A stretch of DNA of 64,000 bases from Argopecten irradians (Eukaryota > Mollusca > Bivalvia > Pectinida > Pectinidae). Below the pieces are notes generated by a model that was not told the DNA's origin, ran no database searches, and saw nothing but the letters and a program-made list of their open reading frames with translations. Location: positions 29,389,331-29,453,330 of the forward strand of contig NC_091143.1 of assembly GCF_041381155.1 (NCBI RefSeq). The letters are read 5' to 3'. Made by a program: the position numbers and the translations under genes. Below, piece by piece: positions 1 through 9,497 of the stretch. Position 1 is the stretch's first letter. Every line of letters begins with the position of its first letter.

Positions 1-1413
1 TCCTGGTTATGACTTTGCTCCCTTACAACTGAGTGTATGTCTGACTTTCTATCTGTCCTTTCAACCAACTGTAGATCTTGACATGTTGATAAACCAAGTA
101 TTGGAGGTGATTTAACATCAGCAATGTAAAATTCAATGTCTCTGTTTCGGCATCTGAGATGTGCCTTGCCAGCAGGTATTACTTTATGTCCACCATAGGC
201 TGAGAGAATTGACATAGTCTCTTGAAGTTTGGGTCTCCTGGTCAGCTTTTCAAAACATGATAATGGTAACACACATTGGCTTCAGCTCCAGTGTCCAATT
301 TGAACTTAATATTCTGTTCATTCATCTTAAGATTAGTGAACCAACCTTTGTTGTATATAGCTGCATCATCAGGTCCGATCTGTCCGATCTGTAACTCTCC
401 AATAAAAAGATCGCTGAGACCGTCACATTCTTGAACAGATATGTCGTGGACATCGTTTTTCCTTTCACTGGGTCTGCTTCTACATTCACTCCTAAAATGG
501 TTTTGTTTCCCGCATTTAAGACAGTTTTTCCCGTACGCTGGACACTCGCGTTTTTTATGGGAAGTTCCACACCTACTACATTTCATTGAATGTGTACTTT
601 TTTGTTGTGATGTTTTCTGGTGATGTTTACTAGGCTTGTGTTTCGCGCGCTTATTGACCACGTGGACCGCCATGCCGGGGCTACTGCCAGGCTCGCTGAT
701 TTCTTTTATCTGTCTCGCGCTCGCCTCCGACGCTCTACATATTTCTACCACTCTATCTAGCGTAGGGTCTGCTGAATCTCGAAGTAATCTCTCTTTCAAT
801 CGAGTATTATCTATTCCGAAAATCAGTCTATCTCTAATCATCATGTTTGTCTGATCACCAAATTCACAGTTCTTTGCCCTCGTTTTTAGTTCAGTTACAA
901 AGTGATCAATCGACTCACCTTCCTTTTGTTTAGTCTCCCAAAACATATACCGTTCTATGACTGTATTTTTCCTTGGGTTGCAATATTCCTGGAACTTGTC
1001 GAGTACTGGCTCCCACTTTAGTTTGTCAGCATCGTTAGCAAATACGAAATTATTGTAAATTTCCATTCCATCTTCCCCTATCGTATGAAGTAAGATGGCG
1101 ACTTGCGTAGCCTCAGATTTTTCTGTGCTGCCTGACGCTGTAAGGTATACATCAAGTCGTTGAGACCAACGTCTCCAGTTTTCGCCCATCAAAGCTCATA
1201 GGCGTTGGAGGTTTAAATTGTTCCATTTCTTAAAAAAAATTCCCGTCTTTCTGACACCATGTTATGTTAGACAACCACAAACACATGCTGTGTGGGAGAA
1301 ACTACGAGGTTTATTAAACTCTGAATTCTGATTGGCCAATAATCACATATAATTGGGTAGCACTAAATGCCGGATCCGATGTCGGATTATAACGGATGTA
1401 CATATACATGACA
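1..1413 (-). mobile_element. Ty3/gypsy-type LTR retrotransposon, 5' part (LTR, primer site, gag and start of protease)
   Basis: A retrotransposon fossil read on the minus strand that runs off the left edge, so most of pol is not visible. A 154-bp LTR lies at 1260-1413. On the minus strand it starts TGTCATG and ends AACATAACA, and it holds an AATAAA signal. Directly after it comes a primer-binding-site-like TGGTGTCAG (1259 downward). The long open stretch 242-1192 (316 residues) is Gag: an N-terminal Gag-like helical region, then two CCHC zinc knuckles (CSRCGTSHKKREC and CLKCGKQNHFRSEC), then a retroviral-type aspartic protease start (KLDTGAEANV). This order and the wording of the Gag are typical of gypsy elements annotated as K02A2.6-like in invertebrates. 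The visible part looks largely whole. With one LTR visible, age cannot be judged. It is inserted antiparallel into a LINE. Confidence 0.88.
1260..1413 (-). repeat. 5' LTR of the gypsy-type element
   Basis: TG...CA boundaries on the minus strand, an AATAAA motif inside, and a primer-site-like sequence immediately downstream. At 1414 the sequence changes abruptly into LINE coding sequence, which fixes the outer edge. The partner LTR is outside the window. Confidence 0.75.
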
Positions 1414-1414
1414 T

Positions 1415-1882
1415 CCTGAGAGGCTTAAGAAGTTAAAACTCCCAACCCTGAGTTACAGACGTGTAAGAGGTGACATGATAGAAACGTACAAGGCACTTAC
1501 AGGGAGATACGACAAAGGAGCAATCCATTTCATAAGGATGTGGTCCGACACATCAGAGAGATCTAGCACTAGGACAAACTCGCTGAAAATATTCTCCCAG
1601 CATACTAAAACATCGATCAGGAAGAACTCATTCTCCGTTAGGATTGCTTCAATATGGAATAACCTACCAGACAATGTCGTTACATCTAAGACATTGGACA
1701 CCTTCAAAAACAGATTGGACAATCACTTGAACGAACAGGAAATCAAATACAATAACTATAAAGAGAATATCAGCTAGGAAGTGACTATAATCATAATATG
1801 TAACTAAATAATATTATGAGTCCAGCAAAGAGGATCTATAAGGAGCCTGTGCTGGAAAACATCATTAAGAATCATTAAGAAT
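1415..1882 (+). mobile_element. LINE (CR1/L2/Jockey-like) 3' end: reverse transcriptase tail and 3' UTR
   Basis: From 1415 the frame is open through a stop at 1775-1777. It reads PERLKKLKLPTLSYRRVRGD, then METYK-like and IWNNLPDNVV segments, then a basic tail. This is the familiar C-terminal region after the reverse transcriptase of CR1/Jockey-type non-LTR retrotransposons (L-P-L-YRR-RGDMIE-YK ... WN-LP ... FK-RLD). A short 3' UTR follows and ends near 1861-1882 in two copies of ATCATTAAGA, as expected for a LINE that ends in short tandem repeats. The 5' part is missing here because the gypsy element starts at 1413. It should resume to the left of that element, beyond the window. Whether the reverse transcriptase is otherwise intact cannot be seen. 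Confidence 0.75.
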
Positions 1883-2690
1883 GTCGTCTGCGGTGCGGCG
1901 CACATGCTCCAGCCTCGTTCTGAAATCAAAAATTAATTGCCAATTAAGTGGCAGAAAATTACAAATATTTCGAAAAGTTACATTCGGGACGAATGTCTTA
2001 CAAGGAAGGGGGCAATGTTACGAATATTAGATTCCCTTAATAAAAAGACATTCGTCAAAATGTGAATGACTCGAAATATTTGACTGACGTAACGGTTTTG
2101 ACCGGTACGAATGTTACATAACATGGCAGAAATTGAATCTGGTTTATACACCATAATTGACCACGTAAGAGAAGTTAATACATCTGACGAATGTTAAAAG
2201 GGGTAATTAATTCACTCATATACAGGATGTCATGTATTAACAAGTCTGAAGTGAGTAAATAAGGTCAAATCCAGTTGAAGATGTCCGGTAAATTGGCAGG
2301 GTGCCAAAACCCGGAAGTCTGCTTACTTTACGCTTCGGATGTAAAAACGAAGTGAAATATGACAATTATACAATAACTACGGCAACGGAACATACATGGA
2401 AACCTTATTGAACGATTCATAAGGTATTTACCTTGTTTAAAGAGTTTCCGATGGTTATTTTAATGTTAGTCCTAACACGAAAAAAGGCAGTCAACAACAA
2501 CGACAGTTGGAACTCTCCTGTGCGTGAAACCGGAAAAGGTCGATCGCATGCGCTGCCGCGAAAAGTATAATGAGCGGTTGCCTCCCTTATATCAAGGCAT
2601 TCCAATCTTAGACGGTGCTTAGCCCGAAGACTTGATAGGAATCAAAAGCAAACTATCTAAAACCACAATAATGGTTGACAACGAATCAGA
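1883..2690. other. Unassigned stretch, possibly old LTR-like debris
   Basis: No convincing coding frame. The words 'gacgaatgt' and 'acgaatgttac' recur in both orientations between 1990 and 2200. A purine run followed by TGTTACGAATATT at about 2015 resembles the junction of a polypurine tract and an LTR. No partner or end could be fixed, so no element is claimed. Confidence 0.3.
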
Positions 2691-3260
2691 AATGGTAAGG
2701 AAATAGGAAACGAGTCTTATTTCCAATCCTGGTTTAGTTGTTACACCAAGGTTGCTCTTATTATTAGAACCAATATGTGGTTTTATTCTTTACCAATATT
2801 TTAATGGTAACTCAGGTAAACCGGTATCGGTTACCAACAAAAACAATCTTAGAGAATTAAGTTCTCTATTGGAATTTATATGGTATTGGTAATTTTTACC
2901 AGATAACCAGTATTTGTTCAATTTCTATATAATGAAATTAATATAATCTATCTACTTTGTAAAAATTCCTTGAAAATACTTGGGAACCAGTAACGGTAAA
3001 CAGAGGACCGGTATCGGTTACAGAACCGGTACTGGTAACAAAACCGGATCCGGTATCACTAAAATTAAAGGAATAAATATTGGTTATATATGGTTTTAAA
3101 CCAATTGACCAGTACATCTATACATATTGCTCATGTATATTTACCAAAAATAAGTGGTATCCAAATTTCAGTGTCTATAGTCATTATCAGAACCAGAATA
3201 TTTCACCAGAGCAACCATGGTAATACTACTTCACCAGAATTGGGAAATTCTGGGAATGGG
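2690..3260. repeat. Degenerate ACCGGT / GGTAACC-rich repeat region
   Basis: A roughly 570-bp AT-rich stretch is studded with variants of ACCGGTATCGGTT, GGTAACC, ACCAGTA and TACCAGA in both orientations, for example near 2815, 2890, 2990-3050 and 3180-3240. There is no fixed period and no coding frame. It could be the subterminal part of a transposon or a decayed satellite. Confidence 0.5.
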
Positions 3261-3530
3261 TTCTAATACACTAAAGAAAGACAAGACAAATCTCCATAAT
3301 AAATTGAATTATTAGAAAAAGTTGGTGGATTCATCATTGGTATTTTAATGTCTTCAAATCAATAAAATATCTTTAAAACAAAACATCTTGAGTCTGGTTT
3401 TGCCTTTGGTCGAAACGCTTAGTCTGGGACGAATCTTCTAAAAACGTTTTGTGCTCCTTATTCTGATTAAAGATAATCGGATAAGGTTTGGCAAAATAAG
3501 CACAACCAAGGGGAAAAAAACGTTACAGGA

Positions 3531-4262
3531 GACTGCGGTATATTCGTGTTGTGTCTTCTTGTATAGTGGAACTATTGTCCGTTTCATAGTGCTTTATCAC
3601 TGAAGCATGCCGCCGAAGACATTGCATGATCGTAAAAGGCGACTAAATTTAGGATCTTATCTTTTCTATTCTTCCTAACTGACTTTATCCTTCCTAATGC
3701 CTCCCTTGGCACCGCCTCACTGTTGGCCTTGAGTTGAGCGTTCGCCCCTGTGAGGAAGGCTCTGGGTTCTGTCCCCTGGCCGAGACACACCAAAGTCTGT
3801 AAAAGTAGTAGTTTCTGCTCCTGCTTAGCGCTCAGCAAAAAGGGAGTGGGACGACTGGTTCGCCCGTTGTCAGTATAATGTGACCGGGTGGGGTGTGTTG
3901 CATGGTGTCTTCGGCGGCATGCTTCAGTGATATAGCACTATAAAAAGGGCAAAAGTTCCACTATACAAAAAGACGCAACATGAATATACCGCAGTCTCCC
4001 GAAACACGCACCTCGCACAACATACACGCATCACACCGCATACATGGGAGGCCGTCCTTACATGACCATAGCTGTTAATAGGACGTTAATTAATCAAACA
4101 AACAAACAAACATCAAGCAACACACCCCACCCGGTCACATTATACTGACAACAGGCGAACCAGTCGTTCCACTCCCGGTATGCTGAGTGTTAAGCAGGAG
4201 TAGAAACTACCACTTTTATAGACTTTGGTGTGTCTCGGCCAGAGGACAGATCCCAGAGCCTA
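3531..4262 (-). repeat. SINE-like repeat (530-bp family), minus copy split by a second copy
   Basis: Pieces at 3531-3621 and 4111-4262 belong to one minus-strand copy of the 530-bp CAAA-tailed repeat. In other copies the two flanking sequences (gccgccgaagaca and caagcaacacacc) are contiguous. The gap is filled by another copy in the opposite orientation. The tail side is lost, and the head side ends at about 4262 in a tRNA-derived SINE. Confidence 0.75.
3622..4110 (+). repeat. SINE-like repeat (530-bp family), 5'-truncated plus copy
   Basis: It begins at TTGCATGATCGTAAAAGG, lacking about the first 45 bases of the full element, and ends in CAAACAAACAAACAAA. It sits inside an antiparallel copy of the same family. 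It contains the uninterrupted sequence gtttctgctcctg (3811 onward), which is the exact empty form of the site hit by the CACTA transposon at 5335. Confidence 0.85.
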
Positions 4263-4279
4263 CCTCATCTCAAACATAC

Positions 4280-4735
4280 ATGTAACAGGAGAGAACTTGT
4301 AGCTGCCAGACCGGGATTTGAACCCGGACCTCTGGATACTAGCCAAATGCTCTTTCGTTGATATCCCTGGTCACCGATGATCGATCAAGTCAAATCCCGC
4401 TACACTCCTCCCTCCTTTTTCAAAGTCTTTGCTCTCGAAGACATACTAGACCCTTATACCACCACCGTAGGTATTAAGTTGGGTGCCAATTTTGTAACAG
4501 GAGAGGAGAAAATGTAGAGGCCGGACCGGGATTTGAACTCTGGATCTCCGAACACTAGCCGAATGCTCTACCGCTGAGCTACCTGACCCCAGGATCATGA
4601 AACAGTCTAAGACTCGCATATGATTGGTTACGACTAAACAAAAGGCTGTTTGAGACTGAAGACCGTTTCATAATCTTGGGGCCATGTATCCGATGATCGA
4701 CCAAGTCGAATTCCACTACATATATATGAGGCCGT
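4280..4735 (-). repeat. tRNA-derived SINE cluster (dimeric)
   Basis: Read on the minus strand, 4590-4521 is a clear tRNA-like head. It has an A box (TAGCTCAGCGG) and a B box (AGTTCAAATCC), which are RNA polymerase III promoter elements. A body of about 125 bp follows (4494-4370), then a second, more diverged tRNA-like unit (4369-4304, B box GGTTCAAATCC). Both units are followed by CTCTCCTGTTACA. At 4682-4735 the end of the body motif (CGATCATCGG) appears again. Not a functional tRNA gene: the acceptor pairing is poor and the unit recurs. Confidence 0.75.
4587..4681. repeat. 95-bp imperfect palindrome (small MITE or SINE linker)
   Basis: The ends CCCCAGGATCATGAAACAGT and its imperfect inverse (CCCCAAGATTATGAAACGGT on the other strand) form a foldback. 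It lies between the tRNA-like head and the tail of the next SINE unit. It may be a tiny non-autonomous DNA element or part of the composite SINE. Confidence 0.45.
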
Positions 4736-5084
4736 CCGTAAATAACCCTGACTGTTAGGACATAGATAAAATCCAACCAATGTTTATTATTGTGTCTTTT
4801 GTGTTTTGGACTAAAAACAACGGATTTGCGTCCCCACAAAATTTGATTTTTTGTATAAATGAATACCAATATGCATTCTTCAAAATAATTTACATTTCAA
4901 GCTTTCAATGTTCATCTACCATTACCTAACCATTAGCTTAAAACGTACCATTCTGCAACATCTAAATAAAGTCGATTGAATTTTTTATATTAAATGGTTT
5001 GCTGAAAAGCGTCAGCCATGCCTATGACAATCAGTTGAAATTTCGTGACTCCACATCACTATTTTTAAACGTTATATATCATCT

Positions 5085-5096
5085 GCATTGGTCAAT
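5085..5096. repeat. Left target-site duplication of the interrupted SINE (GCATTGGTCAAT)
   Basis: The same 12 bases recur at 16718-16729, immediately after the CAAA tail. The pair brackets a SINE of 532 bp once the inserted transposon is subtracted, matching the 530-bp copy at 21336-21865. Confidence 0.9.
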
Positions 5097-5334
5097 CAGC
5101 CCTGCAGGTAGGGCGTTAGAATTGTACCTGCTGCCCCTATTGAATGATCGTAAAAGACGACTAAATTTAGGATCTTATCTTTTCTATTCTTCCTAACTGA
5201 CTTTATCCTTCCTAATGCCTCCCTTGGCACCGCCTCACTGTTGGCCTTGAGTTGAGCGTTCGCCCCTGTGAGGAAGGCTCTGGGTTCTGTCCCCTGGCCG
5301 AGACACACCAAAGTCTGTAAAAGTGGTAGTTTCT
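5097..5334 (+). repeat. SINE-like repeat, head half (interrupted copy)
   Basis: The first 238 bases of a plus-strand copy, starting CAGCCCTGCAGGTAGGGCG and ending gtttct. The remaining 294 bases are at 16424-16717. The repeat contains a B-box-like GGGTTCTGTCCC around 5280 and a weak A-box-like start, so a degenerate tRNA origin is possible. The head also forms a GCAGGTA...TACCTGC hairpin. Confidence 0.9.
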
Positions 5335-5800
5335 CACTACTGTCACAATACCCATTAACTAGCCATTATAAAGATATTAATTTTTTAACCATTAAAATTG
5401 TATACGTTTAATGGGTTCAAATTAATGGTTTAAATACATTAATTTTTATAAAAAGAAATAAGAGCCATAAAATATGCCATTAAATATAGCATTTTAATGA
5501 CAATTAAAAAAAAACTTTGATGGCAATTAAATTCGGACATATTATATTAACAGCCATTAATAAAACATTATTTATGAACAACAATAATAATGGCTATTAC
5601 TGTAATGGCCATTAACATTATTTCAACATGAAAATAATTGTTAATGGACATTAAACATATACAACAATAATGGCTATTAATAGTTACTCATTAATTTAGA
5701 AAAATAATGGCCATTACCTTATTATGTTATGGAAATTAACTACCATTATAATTGTGGAAATTAATTGCCATTATTATGCCATATTTATTGGTCATGATTA
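5335..5800. repeat. Left subterminal repeat array of the CACTA element
   Basis: After the 11-bp terminal repeat come many degenerate copies of a palindromic word AATGGCCATTA (also AATGGCTATTA, GCCATTAAT), direct and inverted. Plant CACTA elements such as Spm carry comparable subterminal motifs bound by the element's own TnpA protein. The same role here is inference. Confidence 0.75.
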
Positions 5801-6527
5801 CATGTCCCTATCAACATTTCAGCCGGTAATCGTTGACAAACCTTGGTTTACATACACATATGTGTGTGTATAGTACTGTACACATTGTGTAGTTGACTTG
5901 TACTAATATGTAAACATGCATGGACAGACCACCAAAATAACAGGTTTCAAAGATTTAAATGTACATTGCAGTTGCAATTTATTGTTTTTACACACAATTT
6001 TCATTCAAGGTTACATGTAACAAAAAGCATGTTTTATTCATTGGATCACTGATTGAAATTAAAAAACATTTTGGAAAAAAAAGTGTTGTTTTTCTTTGAA
6101 TCGTTAAATATAATATACGATTTGGAATTAAACACTGCTAGAAATTATTCCTTAATTATAATTATAAACACATCACATGTCAAATTGACCTCATAATTAA
6201 AATATTAAAGGATTATGATTATACTTTGAATTACTGGTAGATTAAACAACATCAACACTAAGCTACATAACCTATATGTAGATAACAAGCTTTTGACCTA
6301 AGCTTTATTCTTAAAAAGATAATCACGAAAAAAAAAATCCATGTAAGGAGCTACTGACTTTTGATAAAGTTCAAATGCATGGAGGGGAACTAATTCACCT
6401 CTGTCTGTAAATTTTCAAAAGATTAAAAAAAGTTTGTTTTTTTTTTTATATTTTTTTATCTAAATTTAGAAATCCCTAATTTATATTATGACATCAGCAG
6501 AGGAATGTATGCTACTGGAAAGTTAAT
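5800..6527. other. AT-rich non-coding left interior of the CACTA element
   Basis: No open frame of note. It contains homopolymer T runs (6420-6465) and presumably the 3' UTR and polyadenylation region of the minus-strand accessory gene that ends at 6528. Confidence 0.5.
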
Positions 6528-7967
6528 TCATTTATCTGCATATTCTTTTAATTTTTTTGACAAAGCAGCAACAAACTCCTTTTTGAAATCACTTTTCAAC
6601 TTAATGACTCCATCCACTGACACATATAAGTACTTGTTAGATTTGGCAAGTTCCCACACACAGTAACCCATGTTAGGATTAACCTCGACATCTTTTTTAT
6701 TTAATTTCATTTCACTTGTTGCTAGTTTCTCCGTTATTTGTTCAGCACATGTATCATGATCAACTCCAACTCTACCACATGGCTTCTGAGAACTTTGCAC
6801 TGTAATATCCGTGATAGAAGAGCACTTAACACCCCAGTATACATTTTTGTTCTCCCATTCGATCAGGCACAAAGATCTGTAGTTATGGGTATCAAAGTCT
6901 CCAATATGTGACTGAACCCTAGATCTCCTTTTCAACTTCGAATTCTTTGAACCACCTCCATTACTAGTAGTACTATCAGTAGTATGTTGATCATCTCCAA
7001 AATTATCACTAGCTTGTTCTGAATCTGTCTCCAAATTTGCTGTATTACTTTCGCTAGTACTTCTCTCAAGATCATCATCACTATCACTGGATAATACATC
7101 TTTGGCTTTAACTTTTGCATGTTTATTTTGTTTACATTTTTTTTCCTTCTCTTTTGATCTCAGGTAAGATGTTTTTATGGTAAACATTTGTTTTACTCCA
7201 ACATCCTCTAGTGCAGGCTGTAGATCTACAGCATTGTTGATCATTATTTTCTTTAACACTACGTTTGAGAAGAGGTTGTTCTTTTTTGATATATAGATTC
7301 CTTTACCAACAATTTGACCACTTGCAGCATTTTTAGACATTACATTAATTTCTTCTCCTGCTTCGAATTCACCGTCAAATGCTGTCTCATCATGATCAAC
7401 TTCGTCATGTTTACGTTTTTTTCTGAACTTTTGTCCTTTTACCCAGATTTAAATCCTTCAAATACTTCCTCCTGTTCATAAGATGTTCCCCTAAACGTTT
7501 GTATAGTTTCTTTCTTAGATTACATGTCAGCTTATGGCCCATGTACTCTTCCATTACCTCAAAAAAATTTCTCTTCTTTTTCTCTGGAATATCGGACATA
7601 CTGGCCGGGGGAAACTTCCACAATTTAGCTGCATTTGCAGCATCCTTTACTAATCCATTGAAATACCGTTGAGCATGCGTAGACTTTCCTCTCAATTCTT
7701 TCTTTTCAAGCATATCCTCTAATTTAAAATTAGTACTGCCATGGTCACTTGTCGGTCTTGAGGTGTCGTTAATCGAGTCCTCTGACTCCAGATCATCAGA
7801 ACTAGCAGTACTATTATTACTGCTTAATGAGGTGCAATCAGTAGATTTTGATGGTTGTTGCGATTGCTTCAATGCTCTTGCATAACGACGATCATTAAAA
7901 TTCTTAAAGATATCCATGATGTCCTCCTCTGTAAACGTTTTAAGGTCCTCTGTTTTGATGCCATGTT
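6528..7967 (-). CDS. CACTA accessory protein, TnpA-like candidate (interrupted frame)
   Basis: The second gene of the transposon, transcribed away from the transposase. An AG acceptor precedes 7967, after a pyrimidine-rich tract. The exon then reads HGIKTEDLKTFTEEDIMDIF, which resembles the end of a SAM-type helical domain. A Ser/Asp-rich stretch and a basic region follow (PEKKKRNFFEVMEEYMGHKL ... NLRKKLYKRLGEHLMNRRKY). A stop at 7411-7413 closes this frame (methionine at 7917; open part 7411-7917). The coding sense continues in the neighbouring frame from just after the T7 run at 7416-7422 (A7 in the mRNA) through 6528, with an acidic/serine-rich middle and a lysine-rich C-terminus. Total length would be about 480 residues. 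One homopolymer base explains the interruption. Its position next to subterminal motif arrays suggests a DNA-binding TnpA-type role, but the family was not recognised. First exon(s) upstream of 7967 were not located. Confidence 0.6.
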
Positions 7968-9497
7968 CTGTTGGATAAAAACAAGCAAATTTTACCAGTG
8001 ACAGATATACTGTTTGTTTTTTATTTTACTAACAAAATAAAACGAGTGTACATAGCGATATCAAGGACATATGATATAATAGAGACTGGAATTTAAGTAA
8101 ATTAGGTCTAGAAAACACGTGCACGTAACAGGATGACAGGAACTACAATTTTCTCTTAAAATATTGTCCATTTGCCTTCCAATTGCAGCCAGTGTCTGGA
8201 CAGCGAGTTTCATATATAGTGTAATAAATTATGCCTACTGAATCTTACAATACTTGATCAATCGAGAATAAAAGAAGCAATTTCAGTTGTGTCGAATCTA
8301 GATCTGTAGACTGATCAGTTTAAAAACAAAATTATAGTGTATTAATTATACTAATAACAGGGATTTTCTTTCAGTACAATTTGGGGCCGATATTCGGCCC
8401 CATTCCCCTCAAAAAATTGGGATAAAATTCGCAATTGGCTGGTCATGAATTCCTAATGGGAAATCCGGAATCTTAATGTTGATCTTGGAGAAACTACTGG
8501 ATACATTCAAGGTCAAAAGGATTTGTGCTATAAGTCAACCAGACAATGACAGTTAACTCAGCTCTACAATATAATATATAAATGAACAGAAACCTGAATT
8601 TAGTGCTTTTCTTCATTTCAATATCCCTGAATAAAATCATTAACGAAACCACTTATTAATAATTTAAGTAGGCCTACGCCAGTTTTTTTCCTGCCTATAT
8701 ATAACTGGGGTCGACTATCTACCCCATTCCCAATCACAAATTAACCATTTCTACTTCCAAATTCCCCAATTTGTAACCAATATGATATTATCCCTCAACA
8801 ACCGACCTTTTCCCGATTTTAATTATGATATAGAATTATGTTCTTTATTGTAAAGAAATCACAGCATAATAATTTATTCTTTATACATATATGTATGTGT
8901 ATTACCATTTGACTTTTCTAGAGAAAATGTCATAGGCAGAGGTCACACTACAATTAAAAAGTGCTACGTATTTGTCTTAGTAAAATTAATAGATATTAGA
9001 TTAGGTACATTTGTGCAGTTATCAATCATAGTACAAATGCTTAGACTCAAAAACATATATCTATCACAAAACTCGCTGAAATTGCGACAAGTTTTACCCA
9101 AATTACTTTTCAAACAAATTGGCCTACCAAATTATAATAACGTCGTATAACAAGCTGGTCTTATTTTGATTTCTAGGCTAAAATAATGAAAGTAAAATCA
9201 CATCATGTCAAATTTACACGAACCTTTCATGGCCTGCGTCCCTTCAGTTGACAATTCCATTATTCTGTTCACCAGGTATGCCTGTTGGAGTACAGGTATG
9301 TCTAGATTCGAATATTCGTTGTATTTCAAACTTTCCACTTCTTTTCTCAGACGAAACGCTCACGAGATTCCCGCGCTTTTTATTGAAAAAACCGGAAATC
9401 GTAATGCGCCACCAAGCGGCGTAAGTATAGTAAACAAAAATGGCGACCTCCATGCATGAGGGTTGGCTGTGCTGGGAGATCAGAAAATACAACAAGC
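7968..9497. promoter_or_regulatory. Divergent intergenic region of the CACTA element (probable bidirectional promoter)
   Basis: It lies between the minus-strand accessory exon and the plus-strand transposase exon 1. It is AT-rich with no convincing coding frame. The 5' exon(s) of the accessory gene and both promoters should be here. GC rises near 9340-9480, just upstream of the transposase start. No clear TATA box was chosen. Confidence 0.4.

Noticed and set aside
2015-2130. Solo LTR starting TGTTACGAATATT after a purine run
   Set aside because: No second LTR, no coding parts and no clear end. The resemblance is too slight to call.
4304-4590. Functional tRNA genes
   Set aside because: A and B boxes are good, but the acceptor stems pair poorly, the units are linked to a shared body, and one is clearly diverged: SINE heads.
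9205-9495. Overlapping open frames upstream of transposase exon 1 as a separate gene
   Set aside because: No splice or family support on either strand. It is better read as promoter and 5' UTR of the divergent transposon genes.
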